DNA from: Methanobacteriota archaeon
Lineage (GTDB): Archaea > Hydrothermarchaeota > Hydrothermarchaeia > Hydrothermarchaeales > BMS3B
DNA length: 17,671 nucleotides
Direction of reading: 5' to 3'
Assembly (NCBI GenBank): GCA_003229935.1
Contig: QIGD01000080.1
Coordinates: forward strand, 1 to 17,671
How positions within the stretch are numbered: position 1 is the first letter of the stretch; every line of letters begins with the position of its first letter. This document shows positions 1 through 6,949 of this stretch, one piece after another. A program made the translations under genes and the position numbers. The notes beneath the pieces were generated by a model, which made no database searches, was not told the DNA's origin, and worked only from the letters and a program-made list of their open reading frames with translations.

Positions 1-37
1 GATTAAAAATCATTGTTATAATTTTAAAATGGAGGTA

Positions 38-79
38 GGGCAATTCCTCCCACCTATGAAGAGGTGGGTTTCCTTGCCC
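38..79 (+). repeat. IS200/IS605-like terminal hairpin
   Basis: Nested inverted repeats. The outer arms GGGCAA (38-43) and TTGCCC (74-79) enclose a perfect 7-bp stem, CCCACCT (49-55) with AGGTGGG (62-68), closed by a 6-base loop. A short C/G-rich stem followed by GGTTTCCTT is the look of the subterminal right-end hairpins of IS200/IS605 elements, and related hairpins occur at 8802-8913 and 10421-10439. The orientation suggests a (+) element whose tnpB would lie upstream of the window. The family assignment is inference; the stem-loop itself is directly visible. It overlaps the longest possible pheA reading frame, including its GTG. Confidence 0.55.
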
Positions 80-87
80 AGATTATC

Positions 88-1167
88 ATGACACGGCAGA
101 ATGATAGAGAGCTTCAGAAGATGAGGGAAACAATTGATAAAATTGACGAAAAAATAGTCTCTCTTCTAGAGGAGAGACTTAAAATCGCACATGAAGTTGG
201 GAAATATAAAAGGAAGAGGAGTATAAATATTGAAGATTCCTCACGAGAAAAGGAAGTTCTCAGTAGGGTGGAGAAACTTGCCCGTGACCTCAATAAAGAC
301 TTTCTGACAGATATATACAGAAGGATAATTCTTGAAAGTAAAAGAGCCCAGAGGCAGGGAAAGATATCAATACTGGGTCCACGTGGCACTTTTTCAGAAG
401 AAGCTGCCTATAGATTTATGACTTCACCAGCTCTTGTTCTTGCCAGAGACCTCGAAGAGATTTTTAATTTTGTTATCAATGGAGAAGTTGAATTCGGCAT
501 TATACCCATTGAAAATTCTATCGAAGGTTCTGTACATATTGCCCAAGAGCTTTTAATTAAAAGAGAGGTGAAGGTATATTCAGAAATAATTCTTGAAATA
601 AACCACTGCCTATTAACTCTAGAAGGAGTAAGTTTAAAAGATATTAAAGAAGTTATTTCCCATCCTCAGGCTCTTGCTCAGTGCAAGCAGCTAATAAGAG
701 ACCTAGGAACAAAAACAAGAAATGCTCCTTCAACTGCAGATGCTGCTAGAGAAATCAGAACAAAAAAACTTGGAAATTTAGCAGCCATAGCACCTCTTGC
801 CTCTGCAAGGCTCTATAATCTCAAAATACTTAAAGAGAATGTCCAGGATGTAAAAGAAAATAAAACACGATTTTTGGTAATTTCACAGACAGACCACAAA
901 CCCACAGGGAAAGACAAAACATCAATAATTCTCTCTCTCAGGAATAAGTCTGGAGCATTATATGAAACTCTCAAAATCTTTGCAGAAAATGGAATAAATC
1001 TAACAAAAATCGAATCAAGACCTTCCAGAAGAGCTCTAGGAGACTATGTATTTTTTATAGACTTAGATGGACACAGGAAGGAGAAGAATATCAAGGAAGT
1101 ACTTGAAAATCTCAGATTAACTACTTCTTTTTTAAAAGTTCTTGGGAGTTATCCAAGAATAGAATAG
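88..1167 (+). CDS. pheA: Fused chorismate mutase / prephenate dehydratase (P-protein)
   Basis: Bifunctional cytoplasmic enzyme of phenylalanine synthesis: chorismate to prephenate, then prephenate to phenylpyruvate. From ATG 88 the domains are an AroQ-type helical chorismate mutase (about residues 5-85, LEERLKIAHEVGKYK), prephenate dehydratase (about 92-270, with GPRGTFSEEAA, ENSIEGSV, SHPQALAQC and the catalytic TRF) and a C-terminal ACT regulatory domain (about 280-359, with GAL and ESRP, the usual Phe-binding motifs), so feedback inhibition by Phe is likely. The frame is open from GTG 64, but that codon and the next few lie inside an IS605-like hairpin. ATG 88 gives the usual short lead before the mutase helix; ATG 121 is another option. 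No Shine-Dalgarno site is clear at any of them. The gene ends 11 bp from the convergent TorD-like gene. Confidence 0.93.
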   Translation: MTRQNDRELQKMRETIDKIDEKIVSLLEERLKIAHEVGKYKRKRSINIEDSSREKEVLSRVEKLARDLNKDFLTDIYRRIILESKRAQRQGKISILGPRGTFSEEAAYRFMTSPALVLARDLEEIFNFVINGEVEFGIIPIENSIEGSVHIAQELLIKREVKVYSEIILEINHCLLTLEGVSLKDIKEVISHPQALAQCKQLIRDLGTKTRNAPSTADAAREIRTKKLGNLAAIAPLASARLYNLKILKENVQDVKENKTRFLVISQTDHKPTGKDKTSIILSLRNKSGALYETLKIFAENGINLTKIESRPSRRALGDYVFFIDLDGHRKEKNIKEVLENLRLTTSFLKVLGSYPRIE

Positions 1168-1178
1168 ATAGAAATTAA

Positions 1179-2243
1179 CTATTCACTCCTCCTTATCAAA
1201 AAACAATTCTCCTTCTTCATATCCATCTCAGGTAACTCCCGCATAGTCTCCTTCAGCTTTTCTGAATTGAGGTTTTCAGCAACCCTTTCAAGAGCTTCAA
1301 TCTGGTTGTAATCATGCTCAAGAAGAGTTTCTAAGAGAATTGCTGCTCCTCTATAAAAATCCATTTCAACTACCTCACCAGTGTAACTCTGAATATCCCT
1401 GACATCACCTCTGAACTTCTCTGCAATGCCCTTCTTGAACTCCGGCACAGCCACGTCATCACATAGCCAGGGAAGCCAGTGAATCATATGTTTATGGAGG
1501 AAATCTTTCTGCATATTTAGAAGCTCAATAGCCTTCTCTCTGTTTCCACTCCTCCATGCAGAAACCTCATCATCTATGAGCTTGAGCATAAATTCTATCT
1601 CAAGCTTTGCCTCATCTGGCGGAAGATTTCCCTTAGCTTTGAGTATATCATAACCTTCCTTTTCATACAGGCTTTTAACTTCAGCCGTCAGTTCACCCAT
1701 TATCTGCTTCTCGCTTCTATATACACTCTCGTAACCCGAAAGATAAGGCAAAAGGTCATCATCAAATATAGTAAATCTTTCAGCTTCAATATCCCTGTAA
1801 AACTTCTCAGGTTTTGTCTCTGCAAAAACCTGATTTATACCTGCAAGAAGTCTGGCAGCCATATCCACCTTTTCATCTTCAAAAAGGTTATCAAAAACAG
1901 ACAGAACCTTTTTTAAATATTCTCCTTTCTGAACCTCATGAGAAAGTTCTCTGGTAGGCTCTGTAAAAGCCCTGAACATCTGGAAATAAGCATCCCTCCT
2001 TAAAGCCTGAACATCTGCATATGCACCCTCATCTTGAGGGAAAAGAGGTTTATGGGATATATTGGGCTTTTTATCCTCAATAAACTTTACCCAGTGGTCT
2101 CTATCCTTTATATTCATTGAATTTATCCAGAATAGATATTTGAACTTCTTAATGAAAGTCTTCCAGTCCCTAGCAAGTTCAGGGTCATAATACCATCTTA
2201 TGTGATCATTTTCTTCAAATATATCTCTAGGTTTGGCTGGCAT
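1179..2243 (-). CDS. TorD/DmsD-like molybdoenzyme chaperone
   Basis: Predicted 354-residue helical cytoplasmic chaperone that would bind the apo-catalytic subunit of the molybdenum enzyme in the same operon and assist cofactor loading. The TorD signature is seen in the C-terminal half: a PYLSGYESVYRSEK segment, then EGYDI, NLPPDEAKLEIEFMLKLIDDE, and FLHKHMIHWLPWL. TorD proteins are usually about 200 residues. This one has about 140 extra N-terminal residues, rich in aromatic and charged residues, that I do not recognise. ATG 2243 is preceded by AGAGGTG at good spacing. It is the last gene of the operon, 78 bp after the second ferredoxin. An inverted repeat (TAAGTA, 2 bases, TACTTA) sits at 2268-2281 in that gap and could be part of an internal promoter or regulatory site. 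The family call is solid; the partner is inferred from position. Confidence 0.82.
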   Translation of the reverse strand: MPAKPRDIFEENDHIRWYYDPELARDWKTFIKKFKYLFWINSMNIKDRDHWVKFIEDKKPNISHKPLFPQDEGAYADVQALRRDAYFQMFRAFTEPTRELSHEVQKGEYLKKVLSVFDNLFEDEKVDMAARLLAGINQVFAETKPEKFYRDIEAERFTIFDDDLLPYLSGYESVYRSEKQIMGELTAEVKSLYEKEGYDILKAKGNLPPDEAKLEIEFMLKLIDDEVSAWRSGNREKAIELLNMQKDFLHKHMIHWLPWLCDDVAVPEFKKGIAEKFRGDVRDIQSYTGEVVEMDFYRGAAILLETLLEHDYNQIEALERVAENLNSEKLKETMRELPEMDMKKENCFLIRRSE

Positions 2244-2321
2244 ATTAACACCTCTTATTTAATAAAGTAAGTACATACTTAAACAAATTTAGAAATAGAA
2301 AAAATATAAATTAAAAGAGAG

Positions 2322-3146
2322 TTACTTCTGTTTTAATGTTGATATTGGAAAATCATCATTGGGCATAGCATAAAAAACAGAACCTATCCTGAAAACTCTC
2401 CTTTTATCTTTAATATCTGAGATAAATCCTTTCAGGTCTCTGTAATAGCCAAACTTCATTGCCTCAGTGGAACACTTGGTAGAACATGCGCCCCACAAAC
2501 CTTCATAAACCACTTCTTCAACTTCATCTCTCTTTTCAGCAAGCTTTCTTCCAACAAGTACCTCACCATTCTCATTTACAAGCCTGCCTTTGTCATCCCT
2601 CTTAACATTGCCTATCTCATCATAGGCAACAGAGGCAACACCAACATTATCATAAGAATACCTGTGGATTTTCTTAATGTCTTCCCTGACGTATGTCTTC
2701 CTGTAATCTACTCTATGCATACAGAAGTCACACTTTATAACCTTACCTGTTTTTGAATCATATTGGGGTGCACCATAGGGACATGCCTGCATACAGCGCT
2801 TGCAGCCTATACAGGCTTCGCTGTCCACAAATACAATGCCATCTTTTCCACGCTTCTGCATGGCACCAGTGGGGCATGATTCGACACAGGCTGCAGGTGA
2901 ACAGTGATAGCAGGGCATTGGCATATAAAGTGTCTTAACTCTTCCATCAACCTTCTTCGGACCTATCTGAATAACTCTTATATTTCTTGGACCCATACCG
3001 AGTTCATGCTCCATCTTGCAGGAGGTCTCGCAGGAAAAGCAGCCAATACATCGTTTAATGTCAATAAACATAACAACTGTGCTATCACTGGGCTCCCTCT
3101 GGTCAACTTCCTGCATACCATAACCTTCAAAAACCTCTACATTCAT
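2322..3146 (-). CDS. Four-cluster ferredoxin subunit with insertion (DmsB/PhsB/NrfC type)
   Basis: Predicted electron-transfer subunit of the molybdenum enzyme. Sixteen cysteines in four groups would bind four [4Fe-4S] clusters: C33/36/39/43, C79/82/87/91, C112/115/118/122 and C139/142/221/225. The last group is split by an insertion of about 67 residues compared with the paralogue at 3511-4287, where the same gap is only about 11 residues. The insertion is charged and has no extra cysteines. The ATG overlaps the stop of the preceding small gene (ATGA), suggesting translational coupling. No signal peptide or Tat motif is seen, as is usual for this subunit type. The central part is nearly identical at DNA level to the paralogue. 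The redox partner and substrate cannot be read from sequence. Confidence 0.88.
   Translation of the reverse strand: MNVEVFEGYGMQEVDQREPSDSTVVMFIDIKRCIGCFSCETSCKMEHELGMGPRNIRVIQIGPKKVDGRVKTLYMPMPCYHCSPAACVESCPTGAMQKRGKDGIVFVDSEACIGCKRCMQACPYGAPQYDSKTGKVIKCDFCMHRVDYRKTYVREDIKKIHRYSYDNVGVASVAYDEIGNVKRDDKGRLVNENGEVLVGRKLAEKRDEVEEVVYEGLWGACSTKCSTEAMKFGYYRDLKGFISDIKDKRRVFRIGSVFYAMPNDDFPISTLKQK
2778..2831 (-). repeat. 54-bp identical tract shared with 3850-3903
   Basis: This stretch, inside the third cysteine group of the ferredoxin gene, matches 3850-3903 base for base over 54 bp. Similarity continues for about 30 bp with single mismatches. Flanking coding DNA is clearly more diverged, so this looks like recent gene conversion or a young duplication under strong constraint. 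Confidence 0.9.
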
Positions 3147-3436
3147 TTAACTCTCTCCTTCTCGGGAACTCTATCTATGGGAATACCATTATTATCCCAA
3201 TCCCTATAAACTGCACTTGCAGGTGAAACAAGTAAGTTGTCAACATCTTTGGCAAAAAAAACAGAACCAACTTCAATGGCTCTTATTTCTCTAATTTTAG
3301 TAAGTCCAAATTTCCATGTGTTTGAAGGGGCAATAATAAGTTTTTTAAAATAACTGGGTATGGGCTCTTTAAGCATCGCAGGTACGGTTTTTTTCCTTTT
3401 TTCCTGAGATTTTTTACTCTTTAGTGATGACGCCAA
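3143..3436 (-). CDS. Orphan C-terminal tail of a ferredoxin-type subunit
   Basis: A 97-residue protein with no cysteines. From about residue 42 (WKFGL...IEVGSVFFA...DNLLVSPASAVY) it aligns with the C-terminal tails of both flanking ferredoxin subunits: KFG...IGSVFYA in the downstream gene and YFG...TNVFF...DLLTSPAYSF in the upstream gene. The cluster-binding part is absent and is replaced by a lysine-rich N-terminus (KSKKSQEKRKK). It looks like a leftover or repurposed end of a third paralogue. It seems to be translated: the TTG start has AAGGAGG 7 bases upstream, and its TGA overlaps the ATG of the next gene (ATGA). Function unknown. It might be an accessory subunit docking where the ferredoxin tail docks, or only a coupling leader. 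I am confident of the tail similarity, not of any role. Confidence 0.65.
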   Translation of the reverse strand: MASSLKSKKSQEKRKKTVPAMLKEPIPSYFKKLIIAPSNTWKFGLTKIREIRAIEVGSVFFAKDVDNLLVSPASAVYRDWDNNGIPIDRVPEKERVK

Positions 3437-3498
3437 TTCAATGCCTCCTTATAAAAATGAAACCAGCAAATTTTAAAAATAAAAATTTAAAGAGATGG

Positions 3499-3510
3499 GG
3501 GGTTATCCCC
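3499..3510 (-). terminator. Possible internal terminator/attenuator hairpin
   Basis: Immediately after the ferredoxin stop codon the transcript can form GGGG-AUAA-CCCC. It is followed by a U-rich run (CTCTTTAAATTTTTATTTTT) on the minus strand. Its position between the first ferredoxin and the orphan-tail gene suggests partial termination or an mRNA-processing point inside the operon. The stem is only 4 bp. Confidence 0.4.
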
Positions 3511-4287
3511 TTACTTCTTAACTACAGCCTTGGTTATGTGGGTTACCCTCTCTGGCAGCTTCCCTGGCTTAAGTCTTATTCTCGGTATGAAAAGAGTCTT
3601 TTCAGGGAAGGAATATGCTGGAGAAGTCAACAGGTCAGTGTCTGGCTTGTTGTTGAAGAACACATTTGTGGCCATTATAGCATTGCGCTCTCTGAAGTAT
3701 GTCATTATATCTGCTGGATTTCCAAAATAGAGAGCACCTACTGAACACTTGGTCACACAGGCTGGCTGTAAACCCTTGTCAACTCTGTGCATACAGTAGT
3801 CGCATTTTATAACCTTACCTGTTCTTGAATCCCACTGAGGTGCACCGAAGGGACATGCCTGCATACAGCGCTTGCAGCCTATACAGGCTTCGCTGTCCAC
3901 AAACACAATACCATCTTTTCCACGCTTCTGCATTGCACCAGTTGGACATGATTCAATACAGGCTGCTTGGCCACACATAAAGCAGTTCATTGGGTAGTAC
4001 ATTGCCTTGGTATGCCTGCCCACTTTCTTCGGACCTATCTGAATAACCCTCATTCTCCTTGGGCCCATCGGGTCCTCATGCTCCATCTTGCAGGAGGTTT
4101 CACAGGAAAAACAACCTATACAGCGCTTGAAATCAACAAAGAAGGTAAGGTGATCAGGTATCACACCCCACCTTACTGCACCCTGGCCCTCAAAAAGACC
4201 TATCTTCTCATTTTTTTCAAGCCCCTGTAATGCAGTCTCCTGATCAGTGTTGTACAGAGCATCCTTATCCGTGTAAAGCTCGACCAT
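3511..4287 (-). CDS. Four-cluster ferredoxin subunit (DmsB/PhsB/NrfC type)
   Basis: A 258-residue predicted iron-sulfur electron-transfer subunit of the adjacent molybdenum enzyme. The cysteine groups are C56/59/62/66, C102/105/110/114, C135/138/141/145 and C162/165/177/181, the regular four-cluster pattern without the insertion found in its downstream paralogue. The start is taken at ATG 4287, which has GGAGGT about 8 bases upstream. A GTG nine bases earlier is also in frame but lies against that ribosome site. The gene follows the catalytic subunit by 12 bp, with its ribosome site overlapping the catalytic stop, so the two are tightly coupled. A 54-bp stretch (3850-3903) is identical to the paralogue. 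No signal peptide is visible. Because it directly follows the catalytic gene, this is the likelier stoichiometric partner. Confidence 0.9.
   Translation of the reverse strand: MVELYTDKDALYNTDQETALQGLEKNEKIGLFEGQGAVRWGVIPDHLTFFVDFKRCIGCFSCETSCKMEHEDPMGPRRMRVIQIGPKKVGRHTKAMYYPMNCFMCGQAACIESCPTGAMQKRGKDGIVFVDSEACIGCKRCMQACPFGAPQWDSRTGKVIKCDYCMHRVDKGLQPACVTKCSVGALYFGNPADIMTYFRERNAIMATNVFFNNKPDTDLLTSPAYSFPEKTLFIPRIRLKPGKLPERVTHITKAVVKK
3850..3903 (-). repeat. 54-bp identical tract shared with 2778-2831
   Basis: Second copy of the identical tract in the two ferredoxin genes. It encodes the third cysteine group (VDSEACIGCKRCMQACP). Divergence resumes on both sides. Confidence 0.9.
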
Positions 4288-4299
4288 CTTTAACACCTC

Positions 4300-6450
4300 C
4301 TATTTTGTCTCCCATTTATCTCTGGGCACACCTACATAGTAGATACCAGAGCCTTTCTGGGTAAGCCTTGTGTATGTACCCAGAGAAACACTTTTCTCTT
4401 TCTCAGGATCAAGGTAGTCCTTGGGTGCTCTCTTAACCTTGGAAAGATATTCCTTAGTTTTCTCAACAGCATTATCCGGGTCACCATCTAGACGATATAC
4501 CCTGACAAGATTGCACTTGTACTGAGCCTGAGTATAGAAGGGGTCTTTGACTGTGTTATCTACAAGCTCGTTGATATTGCTGTAGGGATAGAAGGGCTGA
4601 TACTTATCAAATCCTTCCGGACCCCATACTTCACCCTCATCTACCATCTCATTCACCCAGGCAGGACCAATTATTTTACCGTAGTCGTTTTCAACAACAA
4701 CTGTATCGCCATCTTTTACATTGAGAACCTTTGCGGCATCAGTGTGAATGTTGATAAACCTGTGGGGCTCAAGCTCGACCATCCATGGCCACCAATGACC
4801 CATCTCATGGAAGTGAGCCACAAGTCTACCTGTGCAGAGTATAAGTGGATACTTCTCCCACAAATCAGGCCTTGCCACAGGAGCATTGTTGGGCTCAATA
4901 TGGATTGGCATTGGATACCAGCCTATCTGCTCAAGAGCAGCAGAGTATAGTTCAACTTTACCGCTGGGTGTCGGGAATCGCTTATCAGTACCTGGATAGT
5001 TAACTCCTTCTTTGTACATAATCCACTGGGCACCTCTGATAGTAGCTTCCGGGTCTGAGAACATCATAGACTCATCCTTGGTCTCAGCAGGCCACATAAC
5101 TCCACCTTTTGGAGACTTCTCCGGGTCCATTAAATCATCAGTAATTCCGGACACAAAGCTCTCCTGAGAGTGGAACCAGTTCTGGCACACCCTTTCATTT
5201 ATCTCTATTGTGGTACCAGGATATTTTGTATCATCAGGTACAGGATTTCCGAACTCATCTTTGGTTGCCCACCAGCTCTTACCATCGGGAGTATAGTATG
5301 CATCACCGAATTCAAAGCGCTTTGCTAGGCCAGCCCAGAAGTCTATATCTGCACGGCATTCCCACTGCCTATCAATTACCTGATTATGCCACTGTACAAG
5401 CCTGTTATTTCCATGGTGCACAACACCAGCATGCTCAAAGAAGCTCGTAATCGGGAATGCAGCATGCATCCAACTCATTGTCTCATTTGGATGGAAACTC
5501 AGATGTACACCAAGATACAGATTCTTCATATACTCTCTAACTTTGTTGTTATGAGGCCACTGCACAGCATGGTTACCATTCCAGATAAGACCTTTAACAG
5601 GATATGGCTTGCCTGTATAACCAGGGTCTATTGTGCAGGCACTTGATGTATCTCCCCATGGTATAATTTTATCAGATAGCTGAGGCTCTTTGATATTTGC
5701 AACATAATTTTTCAAATCTTTACCCGCACTCAACACAGGTCTGCAGTTGTGGAGCCAGTTCCAGCCACCACCTTTCATACCAACATTACCTGTTATAGCC
5801 ACAAGAGACTGGTATGATGCATTTCCATTACCTGCATTGTACTGCTGGGCAGTACCGAGACAGCCTGAGAAGTGAGTTCTCCTAGGGTAAGCCATCAATT
5901 CGGCAGTCTTTCTGATATCTTCAGCAGGCACCCAAGTGATATTTTCTGCCTTCTCTGGAGTATAGTCTTTAACAAGTTCTGCATATTTCTCAAAGCCAAC
6001 TGTCCACTTATCAATAAACTCACGGTCAATACCATCAATTTCATGAATCAGCACATGGGCAATTGCATTACCTAGATAAGCATCAGTTGTAGGTCTCAGT
6101 CTCAGTGCAAGGTCAGCCTTTGCCATAGTTGCATTGAACCTCGGGTCAACCACAATGAACTTTGCACCCTGTCTCTCCTGAGCTTCAATCCACCATTTCA
6201 TAGTGATAACTTCAAGAGCTGCTGCATTCGACCCGGAAATGAATATAGTATCACTGTTCATCGCGTCCTGAACCGGGTTGAAAAGCCTTAGAAACTCCTT
6301 GGCACCATAAACATACTGCCCTCTTGCACCTGGACTTTCACAGCAGAGTGGGGCCCTGACCATATATATTTGGTGTACCATACATGGCAAGGAATCTTGA
6401 ACCGCCAAGCTTATTACCATAACTACTCCTTCCTGTTCTGTGAGCTGCAA
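4300..6450 (-). CDS. Molybdopterin oxidoreductase catalytic subunit, C-terminal part (frame 2)
   Basis: Carries most of a DMSO-reductase-family (bis-MGD molybdenum or tungsten) catalytic subunit. Genuine coding in this frame begins near 6354 (APLCCESPGARGQYVYG); the open frame upstream to 6450 is only a shadow of the N-terminal part, and its TTG has no ribosome site. Seen in order: the expected Mo-ligand cysteine region (CCESP), cofactor-domain segments (SDTIFISGSNAAALEVI, KFIVVDPRFNATMAKADLALRLRPTTDAYLGNAI), GNVGMKGGGWNW, and the C-terminal MGD-binding beta-barrel (LILCTGR, FINIHTDAAKVLNVKDGDTVVVENDYG). With the N-terminal part the total is about 830 residues, normal for PhsA/PsrA/DmsA/arsenate-type enzymes. 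The substrate cannot be assigned: sulfur oxyanions, polysulfide, metalloids and chlorine or nitrogen oxides are all possible. No membrane segment is seen. It is either a frameshifted gene or one carrying a sequence error. Confidence 0.85.
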   Translation of the reverse strand: MQLTEQEGVVMVISLAVQDSLPCMVHQIYMVRAPLCCESPGARGQYVYGAKEFLRLFNPVQDAMNSDTIFISGSNAAALEVITMKWWIEAQERQGAKFIVVDPRFNATMAKADLALRLRPTTDAYLGNAIAHVLIHEIDGIDREFIDKWTVGFEKYAELVKDYTPEKAENITWVPAEDIRKTAELMAYPRRTHFSGCLGTAQQYNAGNGNASYQSLVAITGNVGMKGGGWNWLHNCRPVLSAGKDLKNYVANIKEPQLSDKIIPWGDTSSACTIDPGYTGKPYPVKGLIWNGNHAVQWPHNNKVREYMKNLYLGVHLSFHPNETMSWMHAAFPITSFFEHAGVVHHGNNRLVQWHNQVIDRQWECRADIDFWAGLAKRFEFGDAYYTPDGKSWWATKDEFGNPVPDDTKYPGTTIEINERVCQNWFHSQESFVSGITDDLMDPEKSPKGGVMWPAETKDESMMFSDPEATIRGAQWIMYKEGVNYPGTDKRFPTPSGKVELYSAALEQIGWYPMPIHIEPNNAPVARPDLWEKYPLILCTGRLVAHFHEMGHWWPWMVELEPHRFINIHTDAAKVLNVKDGDTVVVENDYGKIIGPAWVNEMVDEGEVWGPEGFDKYQPFYPYSNINELVDNTVKDPFYTQAQYKCNLVRVYRLDGDPDNAVEKTKEYLSKVKRAPKDYLDPEKEKSVSLGTYTRLTQKGSGIYYVGVPRDKWETK

Positions 6451-6796
6451 CAGTATGATTACCCCACTTTTCTCTTATATATTTAAGTCTCTCAGCAACA
6501 AAGTCCAGACCTTCATCCCATGTAACCCTTCTAAATTTCCCATTAACATTGTCCTCTCTGATTACCGGGTACTTTGCCCTTAGAGGGTTATAAGCATGCT
6601 GAAAGTTAGCTGTTCCTTTTGGACATACACTTCCATAGTTCTGTGGATGTTCCTCATCACCCCATATATCTACAATTCTGCCATCTTTTAAAAATACTTT
6701 CAACCCGCAACCACTTTCACACATGTTATCGCAGGTTGTATATCTCATTGTATCGTAGTCCTTCACGGACTCCTGCGCTCTCTTTAATACTACCAA
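6338..6796 (-). CDS. Molybdopterin oxidoreductase catalytic subunit, N-terminal part (frame 1)
   Basis: First 152 codons of the same catalytic subunit. A CxxxCxxxC-x27-C set (C22, C26, C30, C58) would bind the FS0 [4Fe-4S] cluster; the first spacing resembles DmsA-type rather than CxxC-type members. It is followed by RVTWDEGLDFVAERL and GSRFLAMYGTPNIYGQGP, typical of the family. The frame then reads into TGA at 6338-6340, just past the point where the other frame continues with CCESPGARG. Dropping one base in the GGCCCCACTC stretch (about 6347-6354) joins the two frames with no loss of family sequence. The start is TTG 6796 with a perfect GGAGGTGA four bases upstream. The N-terminus has no twin-arginine motif or hydrophobic segment, so the enzyme is predicted cytoplasmic. 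Confidence 0.85.
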   Translation of the reverse strand: MVVLKRAQESVKDYDTMRYTTCDNMCESGCGLKVFLKDGRIVDIWGDEEHPQNYGSVCPKGTANFQHAYNPLRAKYPVIREDNVNGKFRRVTWDEGLDFVAERLKYIREKWGNHTVAAHRTGRSSYGNKLGGSRFLAMYGTPNIYGQGPTLL

Positions 6797-6832
6797 TGTT
6801 TCACCTCCAACCTTTCAGTTGTTACATTAAAG

Positions 6833-6857
6833 TGGTCGACCATATAGTCAACCATAT
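6833..6857. promoter_or_regulatory. Candidate operator: palindrome plus tandem 11-bp repeat
   Basis: In the region between the divergent molybdenum operon and mobA there is a perfect 10-bp palindrome TGGTCGACCA (6833-6842). Overlapping it are two tandem copies of GTC(G/A)ACCATAT at 6835-6845 and 6847-6857, one mismatch apart, with a 12-bp period. On the minus strand this includes ACTATATGG, a possible TATA element of the operon. It may be the binding site of a regulator controlling the molybdoenzyme genes; no regulator gene lies next to it. Confidence 0.45.
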
Positions 6858-6895
6858 CTACCAAGATAGACAGATGAGAATTTATCCAAACATCC

Positions 6896-6907
6896 TATAT
6901 ATATTTT
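6896..6907 (+). promoter_or_regulatory. TATA box for mobA-moeA
   Basis: TATATATATTTT lies about 50 bases before the mobA ATG. This would give a start of transcription near 6926 and a short leader containing the AGGT ribosome site at about 6940. Confidence 0.45.
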
Positions 6908-6949
6908 CCCTATATGATTGCAAAACCATACACAACCACAGGTAAGATT

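Noticed and set aside
4744..5646. Several plus-strand open frames of 60-90 codons opposite the molybdoenzyme
   Set aside because: They lie antisense to a strongly conserved coding region, have no ribosome sites and no recognisable protein sequence.
6338..6340. TGA in the molybdoenzyme N-terminal frame read as selenocysteine, as in some formate dehydrogenases
   Set aside because: The frame after this TGA reads KSRCKRAVCLWC and soon stops, with no family resemblance. The family sequence continues in the other frame, so a frameshift explains it and a Sec codon does not.
6338..6354. Programmed +1 frameshift of the prfB type at CTG TGA
   Set aside because: Slippage there would skip both cysteines, losing the Mo ligand, and the P-site tRNA would re-pair poorly. 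An extra base in the C run upstream is simpler.
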